A stretch of 64,000 nucleotides of DNA, from contig CAVSIY010000006.1 in the NCBI GenBank assembly GCA_963728165.1, forward strand, positions 1,116,001 through 1,180,000, given 5' to 3'. The position numbers were made by a program, and so were the translations under genes. The DNA comes from Hyphomicrobium_A sp963728165 (GTDB lineage Bacteria > Pseudomonadota > Alphaproteobacteria > Rhizobiales > Hyphomicrobiaceae). The notes under the pieces were generated by a model. That model saw nothing but the letters and a program-made list of their open reading frames with translations. It was not told where the DNA came from and searched no databases. Shown here in pieces: positions 32,191 to 40,838 of this stretch; the stretch's first letter is position 1; each line of letters opens with the position of its first letter.

Positions 32191-33783
32191 CTAGACGCCG
32201 AGTTGAGCCAGCGCAAGCACCGCGAGGCTTATTGCCACGATCCACAGCGCCAAACGGCCCCAGCGGGTGCGTCGGGCTTGCGCGTTGGCGAGGCTGCGCA
32301 CGGTTTCCGGGTCGAGCCGGAGGCCTGAGCGCGCCATCTCGGCGAGCGCCAGCGCCGTCATCTGCCCTTGCGTCAGCAGCGCCGGCAGATCGGCCAGCAC
32401 CTTGGCGATCGTGGAGGCGCCTTCGCCGGCCTCGCGCAGGCGTCCGATCGGCCCGAGGTTCTCCTCGATCCATTGCCGCGCGATCGGCTCGGCCGCGCTC
32501 CACATGTTGAGGCTGGGGTCGAGCCCGCGCGCCACGCCTTCCACCACGACCATGGTCTTCTGCAACAGGATCAGCTCGGGCCGGGTCTCCATGTCGAAGA
32601 CCTCGGTGTAGGCAAAGAGCTGGCCCAGGAGATCCGCCATGGAGATCTCCTCGGCGGTGCGTCCGTGGATCGGCTCGCCGATGGCGCGCAGCGCCTGCGC
32701 GAAGACTTCGACGGGATGATGCGGGGGCACGTAGCCGGCCCAGAAATGCACCTCGGCCGCGCGCTTGTAGTCGCGCGTGATGAGCCCGTAGAGGATCTCG
32801 GCGAGGAAGCGGCGCTCCTTGGTGCCGAGCCGGCCCATGATGCCGAAGTCTACCGCTACGATGCGTCCCTCGTGGTCGACGAACAGGTTGCCCTGGTGCA
32901 TGTCGGCATGAAAGAAGCCGTCGCGCATGGCGTGCTTCAAGAAGGCGCGCATGATCGCGAGCCCCAGAGCCCTGCGGTCGAAGCCGGCGGCGTCGAGCCG
33001 GTCGTAGTCCGAGATGGGGATGCCGTCGATCCACTCGACCGTCAGAACCCTGCGGGCGGTGCGCCGCCAGTCGACGTCGGGGACGCGGAAGTCGGCATCG
33101 CCCTCGGTGTTCTCGGCCATCTCCGAGATGGCGGCCGCCTCCAGGCGCAGATCCATCTCGATCTCGGTGGTGCGTCGCAAGGTGTCGACGATGGCGACCG
33201 GCTTCAGGCGCTGCGAGGGCGGATAGAAGCGCTCGATCTGGCGGGCGGCGAAGAAGTAGCTGTCGAGGTCGCGGCGGAAGCGGCGCTCGACGCCGGGGCG
33301 CAGGATCTTGACCGCGACCTCGTGGCGCCCGCGCTCGTCGAGAACGACGGCTTTGTGGACCTGGGCAATGGAGGCGGCGGCGACGGCCGGCCCGAACTCG
33401 GCAAAATGGTCCGAAAGGCGCTCCCCGAGCGCCTGCTCGATTGCGCGGCGCGACTTGGCCATGGAGAACGGCGGCAGGTTGTCTTGCAGCTGGGCGAGAT
33501 CCCGGGCGAGTTCCGGCCCGATCACGTCGGGGCGCGTCGCCAGAAACTGGCCGAGCTTGATGTAGCTGGGCCCCAGGCTCGTCAGCGCGGCGGCCAGGCG
33601 CGTCTCAGGCGGCTCGGCGCCTTGGAAGGCAGCTGCAACCAGGCGGATCGGCGCGGTAAGGACGCGCGCCAGGCGCAAGCCAAAGGGGACGCTCGTCCCC
33701 TGCGGAACGAAGCGCACGCCGTGCTGGGCAAGGACGAGGCCGGCTCTTGCGAGGCGCAGAGTGTTGGTGAGCGCTCCGGCCAT
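32191..33783 (-). CDS. UbiB/AarF-family (ABC1/ADCK) atypical kinase
   Basis: 530 residues from the ATG at 33783. The frame runs further upstream, but that part is not conserved. Hallmarks: SYIKLGQFLATRPD (KxGQ), AAASIAQVHKAV (Ala-rich loop replacing the Gly-loop), VAVKILRPGV (Lys), FFHADMHQGNLF (catalytic loop) and VAVDFGIMGRLG (DFG). One or two hydrophobic helices at the C-terminus (LALWIVAISLAVLALAQLG) anchor it in the membrane. The family supports ubiquinone biosynthesis. It is distant from ubiG at 1.4-2.2 kb. Confidence 0.9.
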   Translation of the reverse strand: MAGALTNTLRLARAGLVLAQHGVRFVPQGTSVPFGLRLARVLTAPIRLVAAAFQGAEPPETRLAAALTSLGPSYIKLGQFLATRPDVIGPELARDLAQLQDNLPPFSMAKSRRAIEQALGERLSDHFAEFGPAVAAASIAQVHKAVVLDERGRHEVAVKILRPGVERRFRRDLDSYFFAARQIERFYPPSQRLKPVAIVDTLRRTTEIEMDLRLEAAAISEMAENTEGDADFRVPDVDWRRTARRVLTVEWIDGIPISDYDRLDAAGFDRRALGLAIMRAFLKHAMRDGFFHADMHQGNLFVDHEGRIVAVDFGIMGRLGTKERRFLAEILYGLITRDYKRAAEVHFWAGYVPPHHPVEVFAQALRAIGEPIHGRTAEEISMADLLGQLFAYTEVFDMETRPELILLQKTMVVVEGVARGLDPSLNMWSAAEPIARQWIEENLGPIGRLREAGEGASTIAKVLADLPALLTQGQMTALALAEMARSGLRLDPETVRSLANAQARRTRWGRLALWIVAISLAVLALAQLGV

Positions 33784-34091
33784 GAATAGAGGCGTGTCCT
33801 CGGGGTTTGATCGGCAAATGCGACTGCGCGGCAGATTGCGCGGTTGGGGGAGTGGGTCAAGTGTCTCGTGCAGTCGGCGTTTCTGAGCGGCAAAGACCGG
33901 TCCCGCGCTCGCGGTCTCGCTCCTTGGGCGATCAGAGAGGCAGTGTGCGCCGTTGGGGCAATCGTGCAGCTGGCAGCCGCCCAACGAGAAGTGCAGGCGC
34001 GTTCCTTATCTTCGGCGTCCTTGCCTTCGCTCGTGTTGCTTGGATGCGAAGTCCTGAGCGAAACAGGATAGGGGCAACGGCAAACCCCGTT

Positions 34092-34120
34092 CAATTCGAA
34101 CTGAGGAAAAGGGTTATAAT
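34092..34120 (+). promoter_or_regulatory. possible promoter upstream of the response regulator
   Basis: A perfect TATAAT lies at 34115-34120 in an AT-rich patch within an otherwise GC-rich 540-base gap (33784-34321) between divergent genes. The -35 region is poor. The rest of the gap shows no credible gene. Confidence 0.35.
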
Positions 34121-34321
34121 ATGTAATGTTGTTTCTTCGCAGAAACATGCCGGGAAGGAGAAGCATTTTTTTAGCGTATTGTGGTGGAACATTTGATGGC
34201 TTGAGCTGCGCTATGGTGGCAAACTCGCATTGAGGACGGTTTTGGTCCGCATCTGGTCGCCAGGCCCTCTTGCACGAGCGTGCCGGCAGAGAAGCGGATC
34301 GAAGGCGAGCCTCCGCGGAGA

Positions 34322-35011
34322 ATGGCTGTGCCGGCTAGCATCCTAATTGTCGATGACCATCCTCTTTTCGTCGAAGCGCTGAAGCTCGTAATTCAGGCTG
34401 CCTTTCCCGACGCCGGTGTTTGCGAGGCGACCTCCATCGATTCGGCGCGCACGACCTTGGAAAAGAGTGGTCCCTTCGACCTGGTGCTGCTCGACCTTTC
34501 GATGCCGGGAACGCGCGGCCTCGATGGCCTGATCGAGCTCAGGACCCGCCACCCCAAGGTGCCGATCGTGGTCGTCTCGGCGCTGGAGGACCCGCGCATC
34601 ATCCACGAGGTCATGACGTGTGGCGCGGCCGGCTTCATTTCGAAGTCGACGCGCGGCTCCGAGCTCGGACGTGCCATACAGGACGTCATGGCCGGGTCGG
34701 TGGTGTTGCCAAAGGGGTATCAACCGCCGCAGGCGGATGCGCCGGCCTCGTGCACGGGCGACCTCACCGCCCGCCTTGCCACGCTCACGCCGCAGCAGGT
34801 GCGGGTGCTGCAGATGCTGCGCCAGGGATTGCTCAACAAGCAGATCGCCTTCGACCTCGGCGTCGGCGAGACGACGGTCAAGGCGCACGTGTCGGAGATT
34901 TTACGCAAGCTCAAGGTCTCCTCGCGCACACAGGCGGTCATCGAGGCGGCGAAGATCGATTTCGACACCATTCTGACGCAGACCTCGACCGACGACACAC
35001 AGCGTCGTTGA
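34322..35011 (+). CDS. NarL/LuxR-family response regulator
   Basis: 229 residues from the ATG at 34322; an in-frame upstream start at 34280 is possible. Receiver domain: acidic pair ILIVDDHP, phospho-Asp58 in DLVLLDLSMPG, switch Thr/Ser region VVVSALED and Lys in FISKSTRG. C-terminal LuxR HTH (about 155-215): LTPQQVRVLQMLRQGLLNKQ then IAFDLGVGETTVKAHVSEIL. It converges on the histidine kinase gene, with 24 bases between the two stops, and is its likely partner. Confidence 0.88.
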   Translation: MAVPASILIVDDHPLFVEALKLVIQAAFPDAGVCEATSIDSARTTLEKSGPFDLVLLDLSMPGTRGLDGLIELRTRHPKVPIVVVSALEDPRIIHEVMTCGAAGFISKSTRGSELGRAIQDVMAGSVVLPKGYQPPQADAPASCTGDLTARLATLTPQQVRVLQMLRQGLLNKQIAFDLGVGETTVKAHVSEILRKLKVSSRTQAVIEAAKIDFDTILTQTSTDDTQRR

Positions 35012-35035
35012 AGCCTCCCCCGCGGCCCCAAGCAC

Positions 35036-36418
35036 TCAGCCCCTGGTGCCGGCGACGAGGTGGGTCATGAGGGCGCGCAACTCGGCCGGCTTTACCGGCT
35101 TCATGAGAATCTCGCAGTCCGCCCCCCGCGCGCGATCGGCCGTTGCGGCGGAATGGTCCGCCGTTATGACGATGGCGGGAAGCGTGCGATCCGGGTCCGC
35201 GGCGCGCAGCCGATCGACGGCGGTCAGCCCGCAGGTCCCGCCGTCGAGATGGTAGTCGACGAGCAGAAGATCGGGGCGGGCGCCGCTTGCGATGAAACGG
35301 TCGACATCATCGAGGCCGCGCAGAAGCGAAACCTTGCACGCCCAATGCTCGAGCAGTGATTGCATGGCTTCGAGCACGCAGCCGTCGTTGTCGATGACGG
35401 CGACATCGGCCCCGGCCAGGCCATAGGGGCGGCTAAAGTTGATCGGCCCGGGCGGAGCCACCGAGTAGTGCACCATTCCGGCGAAGGGCGCCGTGATGGT
35501 GAGCCGGGTCCCATGGTCGATGCGCGAGCAGAGCCCCACCGGATGCCCGAGCGCCTCGGCCATGCGCTGCACGATCGACAGGCCGAGGCCGAAGCCGCCG
35601 ATCGCCGGCCGGTCCGTTGTCGGCCCCCGCTGGAACTCTTCGAAAATCGACTGGCGCTCGCCCTCCGGGATGCCGGGGCCTGTGTCCCACACCTCCATGC
35701 GCACGTCCGCGCCGCGGCGGCGTGCCGTGAGCATGATGCCGCCGGCTTGCGTGTACTGCACCGCATTGGTGATCAGGTTCTGCAGAATGCGCCGCAGCAT
35801 CAGGGGGTCCGACATCACGGCCAAATTGCTGCGGCGCCATCTGAAGCTGAGAGTCTTGGCCCGCGCGAGCGGCTCGATGTCGACCGCAAGCGAGGCAAAC
35901 ACCTCGCCCAAAGGCACGAGCCGCACCGACGGCGTGATGACGCCGGCCTCGAGCTTGGAGATGTCGAGGATGGACTTCAACAGCTCCTCGATGGTGGTGA
36001 GCGCGTGCTCGATCCTGCCCGCAAGCCGGCGGTGGCGCTCCGACGCGCTCGGGTCGGCAAGAGCGCCGGCGGAAAGGCGCGCGGCATGCAAGGGCTGCAG
36101 CAGATCGTGGCCGACCGCGGTGAAGAAGCGCGTCTTGAACCGGTTGGCGCGCTCGGAAGCGTCCCGCGCCGCCATCAGCTCGTCGTTGGTGCGCTCGAGC
36201 CGCGATAGCGCGTTCTTGAGCTCCTCCGTCCTGAGGCGCACTTGGCCTTCGAGCGTGATGGCCGTCTGGAACAGCGAGTAGGCGTTCGCCTGCTGGTCCA
36301 TTGATTTCTCGACGCGCTGCATGAGCGCGGCGTTGATCTTCTTCAGCTTGCCGAGGTTGCGCTCCAAGTCCTCCGGAGCCGCGTCCGCGCGCAATTGCTC
36401 GAGCAGTTGCTCAATCAT
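35036..36418 (-). CDS. hybrid histidine kinase lacking a sensor domain (NahK/ErcS'-like)
   Basis: 460 residues. The N-terminal 100 residues are coiled coil without membrane helices or PAS domain. HisKA has phospho-His104 in FFTAVGHDLLQPLHAARL. HATPase motifs: LQNLITNAVQYT (N box), WDTGPGIPEGE (G1) and GGFGLGLSIVQRMAEALG. A C-terminal receiver follows (VAVIDNDGCVLEAM, DLLLVDYHLDGG, ILMKPVKPAEL). The HDLLQPLHAAR form is typical of NahK/ErcS' kinases. Its start overlaps the FIST gene stop by one base (TGATG), which implies coupled translation and suggests the FIST protein supplies the sensory input. Confidence 0.88.
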   Translation of the reverse strand: MIEQLLEQLRADAAPEDLERNLGKLKKINAALMQRVEKSMDQQANAYSLFQTAITLEGQVRLRTEELKNALSRLERTNDELMAARDASERANRFKTRFFTAVGHDLLQPLHAARLSAGALADPSASERHRRLAGRIEHALTTIEELLKSILDISKLEAGVITPSVRLVPLGEVFASLAVDIEPLARAKTLSFRWRRSNLAVMSDPLMLRRILQNLITNAVQYTQAGGIMLTARRRGADVRMEVWDTGPGIPEGERQSIFEEFQRGPTTDRPAIGGFGLGLSIVQRMAEALGHPVGLCSRIDHGTRLTITAPFAGMVHYSVAPPGPINFSRPYGLAGADVAVIDNDGCVLEAMQSLLEHWACKVSLLRGLDDVDRFIASGARPDLLLVDYHLDGGTCGLTAVDRLRAADPDRTLPAIVITADHSAATADRARGADCEILMKPVKPAELRALMTHLVAGTRG

Positions 36419-37602
36419 CAGGTCCCTGTCGTGCGCTGGCCAAAGGCGATGCCGGTCAATGTCTGGTTGAGATGCATGGCGTTGAATTGCTCACCGTAGG
36501 TGTGGAATCCCGCGACCGAATATTTGCGATAGAGGGCGTCCATCTGGTGACGGATCTGGCGCGTCTCGGCGTCGAGGCGGCGCAGAATGCAGTCGAATCC
36601 CACAACGAGCTCGATGCCGCCCATCTTGGCGTCGATTTCCTCCAGCACGCTTGCGGTGGAGCGCAGCATGTCCTGCGGGCGCGCGACCGTGAGCACGAGT
36701 CCCTCGTCGATGGCGCAGAAAAAGGAGAGGCTTCCGTCGGGGTTCATGTTGCGGATCGAGCGGCAATAGTAGTCGCCTCCGACCTTCACCACGAGCGGAT
36801 AGGAGGCGAAGCTGAACGGACCGAGGTCGTTGGGCATGAGGCCGATCGCGGCCGCATACTCGCGTGACGCCAGCTCGCCGTTGAGCTCGTGTACGATGCG
36901 GTTTTCCGTGTCCGCGGCGGTCACCACGAGCTTGATCTGCGTCGGCTCGAAGTTCTGGGTTTTGAAGACGCAGAATGGATAGTCGCTTTCGATCATCATC
37001 AGGATGGCCGCGCGCTCTGCCACGCGGCCATTGTGGATCAGCGCCGTGCGCTTAAAAGCGAGGCCGTCGCCGGCCGAGCCGCCGACGAGCTGGATATCGT
37101 TGATCGCCCAATGGATCGCCGCGACGATGCTCTCCTCGACGTTGGAAAGCCCGTCGACCAGCAGCAGCGCGAATACGTTGCCTTTGTCCGGCCGCTGCGA
37201 TTGGGCTGCGACCTGCGACTTCAGGTGGCGCACGGTCGCGGTTGCCCTCTCCACGCCGAAACGGTCGATGTCGGGAATGAGGTCGCTGAAGACGCGGAAG
37301 CCGTCGTGGGGGAAGGCGATGAGCGTGACGCCACCCTGCATCATGCCCATCGGCCCGATCTCGCCTGCGGTGGTGCAGCCGGAAACGGGGACGCCGGGGA
37401 AGGCCTCTGCGAGCGCATCCACGAGCGTTTGCGCGTCGTGCTCGATCGCGAAAAAAGCGACGATATGCTGAAAGTCCGTATCGCCCAGCCGCACTTTCAG
37501 CTCAGCCACGGCGTCGCGTGTCGAAGAGAGCGCACTCGCCGCTACTTTGATGCCGCAAGAGTCGGTTGACGCGACGGCCCGGGACACGGGGGTTTTCTCC
37601 AT
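36418..37602 (-). CDS. FIST domain sensor protein (NosP-like)
   Basis: 394 residues, soluble. The FIST_N region includes FAIEHDAQTLVDALAEAFPG, VSGCTTAGEIGPMGMMQGGV and VGGSAGDGLAFKRTALIHNG. FIST_C includes ELASREYAAAIGLMP, IRNMNPDGSLSFFCAIDEG and VVGFDCILRR, ending AGFHTYGEQFNAMHLNQTLT. In Pseudomonas, Vibrio and Legionella, NosP proteins of this family bind heme, sense nitric oxide and inhibit a neighbouring kinase. The one-base overlap with the kinase start supports the same pairing here. Heme binding itself is inferred, not seen. Confidence 0.87.
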   Translation of the reverse strand: MEKTPVSRAVASTDSCGIKVAASALSSTRDAVAELKVRLGDTDFQHIVAFFAIEHDAQTLVDALAEAFPGVPVSGCTTAGEIGPMGMMQGGVTLIAFPHDGFRVFSDLIPDIDRFGVERATATVRHLKSQVAAQSQRPDKGNVFALLLVDGLSNVEESIVAAIHWAINDIQLVGGSAGDGLAFKRTALIHNGRVAERAAILMMIESDYPFCVFKTQNFEPTQIKLVVTAADTENRIVHELNGELASREYAAAIGLMPNDLGPFSFASYPLVVKVGGDYYCRSIRNMNPDGSLSFFCAIDEGLVLTVARPQDMLRSTASVLEEIDAKMGGIELVVGFDCILRRLDAETRQIRHQMDALYRKYSVAGFHTYGEQFNAMHLNQTLTGIAFGQRTTGT

Positions 37603-37725
37603 TTTCTTATTCTATCAAATGAAAGGCCGCAGGTCGCGTCAAGCCGGCCCCATCCATTTGCTTTCGTCCGCAATGCGGGGCGGGACGGTTTTTGCCCTGC
37701 CGGGCCCATCGTGCCGGCTTCAAGC

Positions 37726-38634
37726 TCAGCCTGACAGCAGCGGGTCATTGGGCAACAGCGTTCTGGACAAGCGCACGCCGGCCGACGACCCGTTGCACCA
37801 GACGACGACCCCGGTGAAGCGGCGGCCGCTTGCAAGCTCGACTAGGACGATGCTCTTGGGCAGGAGCTGGGGCACGCGCTCGAGGCCGAAGCCTCCCGGT
37901 GACACGTCCCTGACGAAGGCCTGCGCCGTGGTGCGATTGTAGGTGATGGTGCACGCTTGGCAGAGGGTGCGGCGCGCTGTGCGCCGGCGCTGGGGGAGAT
38001 CGGGAATGGAGATCTGCCCGTCGTCATCGAGGCAAGGCGAGGCGCCGGTGGCCGCCTCCTGCAACAGCTCGATGAGCACCTGGGAGTTGCTGGTGTATTG
38101 CGTCGGCAGCTGTCCGAGATAGCCGTGCAGCTGTCGCGCCGCCACGAGCGCATTCTCGCACGCCCGCCGCCAGCTATTGCTCAACGGCAGCAGATGCAGG
38201 GCGGAAGCGCGTTCGGTCCCGATGTGGTTGGCATCGGCGAAATATTGGTCGAGCGCAATGCGTGCCGGCGCCAGGTCGTCGAAGAAGTCGCTGATGACGC
38301 CGAGCGTGTCCTCATCGAAGTCCGTCTCGAGCATCCCGTTGCGCAACACCGAAATCAACGCCGGCTCGCGCGGCACATAAGGCTTGAGCGCGGTTTCGCT
38401 CTTGTCCGTGTCGTGACGCTTGAAGGCGTTGACTGCGCTCGCGATGGTTGCCGCCAGCAACGCCGCCGAGTGTGTCTCGCACACGAACGCCTCGAGGATG
38501 GGCATGCTGGAGTCGGGGACGTCGCCCTGCGCCGGCTCTTCGTGCGCCGCCGATGCCGCGGTTTCACTATCGAACCTCGGGCGGTAGGATTTGCGAAACG
38601 GTTGCACGGGTGGGCTCTGGTCATTGTTCAACAA
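37726..38634 (-). CDS. PilZ domain protein (predicted c-di-GMP binding)
   Basis: 302 residues. About 210 residues of helical N-terminal region without recognised family (SAALLAATIASAVNAFKRHD, ARIALDQYFADANHIGTERA) precede a C-terminal PilZ domain. The latter has the RxxxR motif in RRRTARRT and the DxSxxG motif in FVRDVSPGGFGLE, then VVVWCNGSSAGVRL. It lies 123 bases upstream of the FIST-kinase operon in the same direction, so it may be part of the same regulon. Its partner is unknown. Confidence 0.82.
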   Translation of the reverse strand: MLNNDQSPPVQPFRKSYRPRFDSETAASAAHEEPAQGDVPDSSMPILEAFVCETHSAALLAATIASAVNAFKRHDTDKSETALKPYVPREPALISVLRNGMLETDFDEDTLGVISDFFDDLAPARIALDQYFADANHIGTERASALHLLPLSNSWRRACENALVAARQLHGYLGQLPTQYTSNSQVLIELLQEAATGASPCLDDDGQISIPDLPQRRRTARRTLCQACTITYNRTTAQAFVRDVSPGGFGLERVPQLLPKSIVLVELASGRRFTGVVVWCNGSSAGVRLSRTLLPNDPLLSG

Positions 38635-38767
38635 TGAACCAGCCTAGCTTGGGAAGCGCTAACGGCGAGTTATCCGTCTCGCTAGATCTGGGGGGTCGCA
38701 GGTAACCTCGAAAGCGGCCGTTCCTTGGGCCTTTGCAGCCGCCAGGCGAGCATCGCACGGGTCGGCT

Positions 38768-40471
38768 CTAGCGGGTGAGCACGATGAAATCCGTGTCGTT
38801 GTCCATCTCGTCGCTGCGCGCGTGGTCAGAAACGATTAAGGATGCTCCGGTCCACAACAGCTGCGAAATGCGCTTGCGGGCTTCCGCTGGGAGCTCGATC
38901 CGGTCCAATGCCTCTGCCGCCGCCGTCTCCTCGGCACCCGATGATGCGTCAGCCTTGGCGACCGGAAGCGCGGGCGTGGTCTTGGAGGGCTTTGAGCGGC
39001 GGTCCGCAGACTTGGAGGATGCCGACGGAGGGATCGAGATGGCCGACCAGTGCATGGCAGACCCATCCGGTTCGGCCCCGACGGCAATATAGACGTGCGT
39101 CCCGAGCGGACGATCGGGGTCGCGAATGGTCACCGGCGCCTCGTAGACTTCTTTCCAGTCCTGGCGGATGAAGACGCGGCCCTCTTTGCGGCTGATGAGG
39201 ACCGAGACGGGCTCGCTCCTGCGATCGGCTTCCTTCAGGGTCTCCGCTGCGGCGTCTCTGGCGGCAACGGCCTCCTTCCACACCTGGACGGCGGCGAACG
39301 CCGCGGGTGTCTTGACCGCCTCACGCGCCTGCGCCTCCTCCAGCGCTGCGCGCGCACCGATGAGCTCGGAGCGGGCGGCCGTCTTTGCCGTTTCGAGCTT
39401 GGCCGCCGCAGCCGCGGCAGCGCTCGCGTCAGGGGCGGGTTTGTCGCCTTGCGGCGCGGCGGCAGCCGCATCGAGCTCGGCGATCTTCGCCTCGGCGGCC
39501 TCGATGTCGGCTTTGGCCTTATTGATGTCGTCGACGGCCTGGCGCGCCTCGGCGCCGGCTGTCTGGGCCGCATCGAGCGCCGCCTTGACGGCCTGTTCGG
39601 CGGCTGCCTTGTCAGCCTTGGCGCGCTCTTTGAGGGCCGCGGCGTAGGCGATCGGATTGAGCGGCGCCGGCGTCAGGGCCGCATGGCTGCCTCCATCCGA
39701 AACCGCCGACGTCGTCATCTCGACGTGCGCCGGCGTGCCGATGCTCGCGAGCTCGATCGGAGAGTCCGGCGCTGGCGTGGAGGCCTGCTGGCTGGCGGCG
39801 GCCCCCGGCGCGAGCTGCATGGTCGGCAACGGAAGGAAGCTGTGCGAGAATTCGAAGGGGACGGTGTCGTTGCGCGCAACGACGACGCGCGCGCCCATCT
39901 TCGTCATTTTCCAAAGCTCAGGCGCAAACGCGTAGGGAAGCCGGATGCATCCGTGCGAGGCGGGATAGCCCGGAACGACGCCCGCATGCATGGCGACGCC
40001 CGACCAGGTGATGCGCTGCATCCAGGGCATCGGGGCGCCGCTGTAGATATTGGAGCGGTGCCACCTCTCCTTGCCGATGACGCTGAAGACGCCGGTCGGC
40101 GTGGCATGACCCGACATGCCGGTGGAGATGCGCGAGCGCGCGATGCGGCCGGTGCGGTCGTAGACGGAGATGTGCTGATCGCCGATCGAGATGACGATGT
40201 AGACGGGACCGGACGGCTCGGTCTTTTCCTTCGCCTCCGGTGTCTTCTTCGCGCTCGCCTGCTCCGACTTCGTCTGTCGGCTGCGGCGTGCGGCGCGTCG
40301 CTTGTGAGATTTGTTGGCTTGGTAGCCGAAGTAGTTGCCGAAGCCCTGCTGGGCGGCAGCCGGTTGAGCTGCGCCAAAGATCGCCGTCACCGCAATGGTG
40401 CCCACGATTGCTGCAGCTGCCCACGCCGCAATCCGGCGCGCAAGACCTGCACCCTGAAGAAATCCGCGCAC
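38768..40471 (-). CDS. L,D-transpeptidase (YkuD) with coiled-coil region and a second degenerate YkuD-like part
   Basis: 567 residues from a GTG at 40471 with AGAGGGG upstream. Signal peptide (IVGTIAVTAIFGAAQPAAAQ). The YkuD domain runs from VYIVISIGDQHISVYD to VVVARNDTVPFEF, with catalytic HAGVVPGYPASHGCIRLP (Cys in SHGCIRL). It forms or anchors 3-3 cross-links or lipoproteins on peptidoglycan. A long Ala-rich coiled coil follows, then a C-terminal stretch EPVSVLISRKEGRVFIRQDW, VTIRDPDRPLGTHVYIAVG that resembles the beginning of another YkuD domain but lacks HGC. An in-frame TTG at 40507 is an alternative start. Confidence 0.9.
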   Translation of the reverse strand: MRGFLQGAGLARRIAAWAAAAIVGTIAVTAIFGAAQPAAAQQGFGNYFGYQANKSHKRRAARRSRQTKSEQASAKKTPEAKEKTEPSGPVYIVISIGDQHISVYDRTGRIARSRISTGMSGHATPTGVFSVIGKERWHRSNIYSGAPMPWMQRITWSGVAMHAGVVPGYPASHGCIRLPYAFAPELWKMTKMGARVVVARNDTVPFEFSHSFLPLPTMQLAPGAAASQQASTPAPDSPIELASIGTPAHVEMTTSAVSDGGSHAALTPAPLNPIAYAAALKERAKADKAAAEQAVKAALDAAQTAGAEARQAVDDINKAKADIEAAEAKIAELDAAAAAPQGDKPAPDASAAAAAAAKLETAKTAARSELIGARAALEEAQAREAVKTPAAFAAVQVWKEAVAARDAAAETLKEADRRSEPVSVLISRKEGRVFIRQDWKEVYEAPVTIRDPDRPLGTHVYIAVGAEPDGSAMHWSAISIPPSASSKSADRRSKPSKTTPALPVAKADASSGAEETAAAEALDRIELPAEARKRISQLLWTGASLIVSDHARSDEMDNDTDFIVLTR

Positions 40472-40838
40472 GACCCCTCTCGCTCCCGAATCTTCCGGTT
40501 CCCACAACGGCGTACTCTATAGCGCAAGTGTTAACATGGTGCTCGGCCGAATTGGCCGTACGCTGCAGATGCCGCCCTCCGTGTTGCCTCGGTGTCGCCC
40601 CCCGAATGACCTGGAGGGGGATCCCCCCTCCCGGCTCTGGAGTGAAAGTGCGACGACGCAGGCGTTGCGGCGCGCCGTACCCCATTGCGGGCTGAGGCAT
40701 CCGAAGCCCATTTGAGGTCAGGGGTTGGGCCCGTAGGCGATAGCGTCCCGTCAGCTGCAGCGCGCATGGGCTGCTGCCCCTGCTCCCTCCCGTCCGGCGA
40801 TGAAACAAACAAGATGAACAAGCAACAAGAACAGCCTC

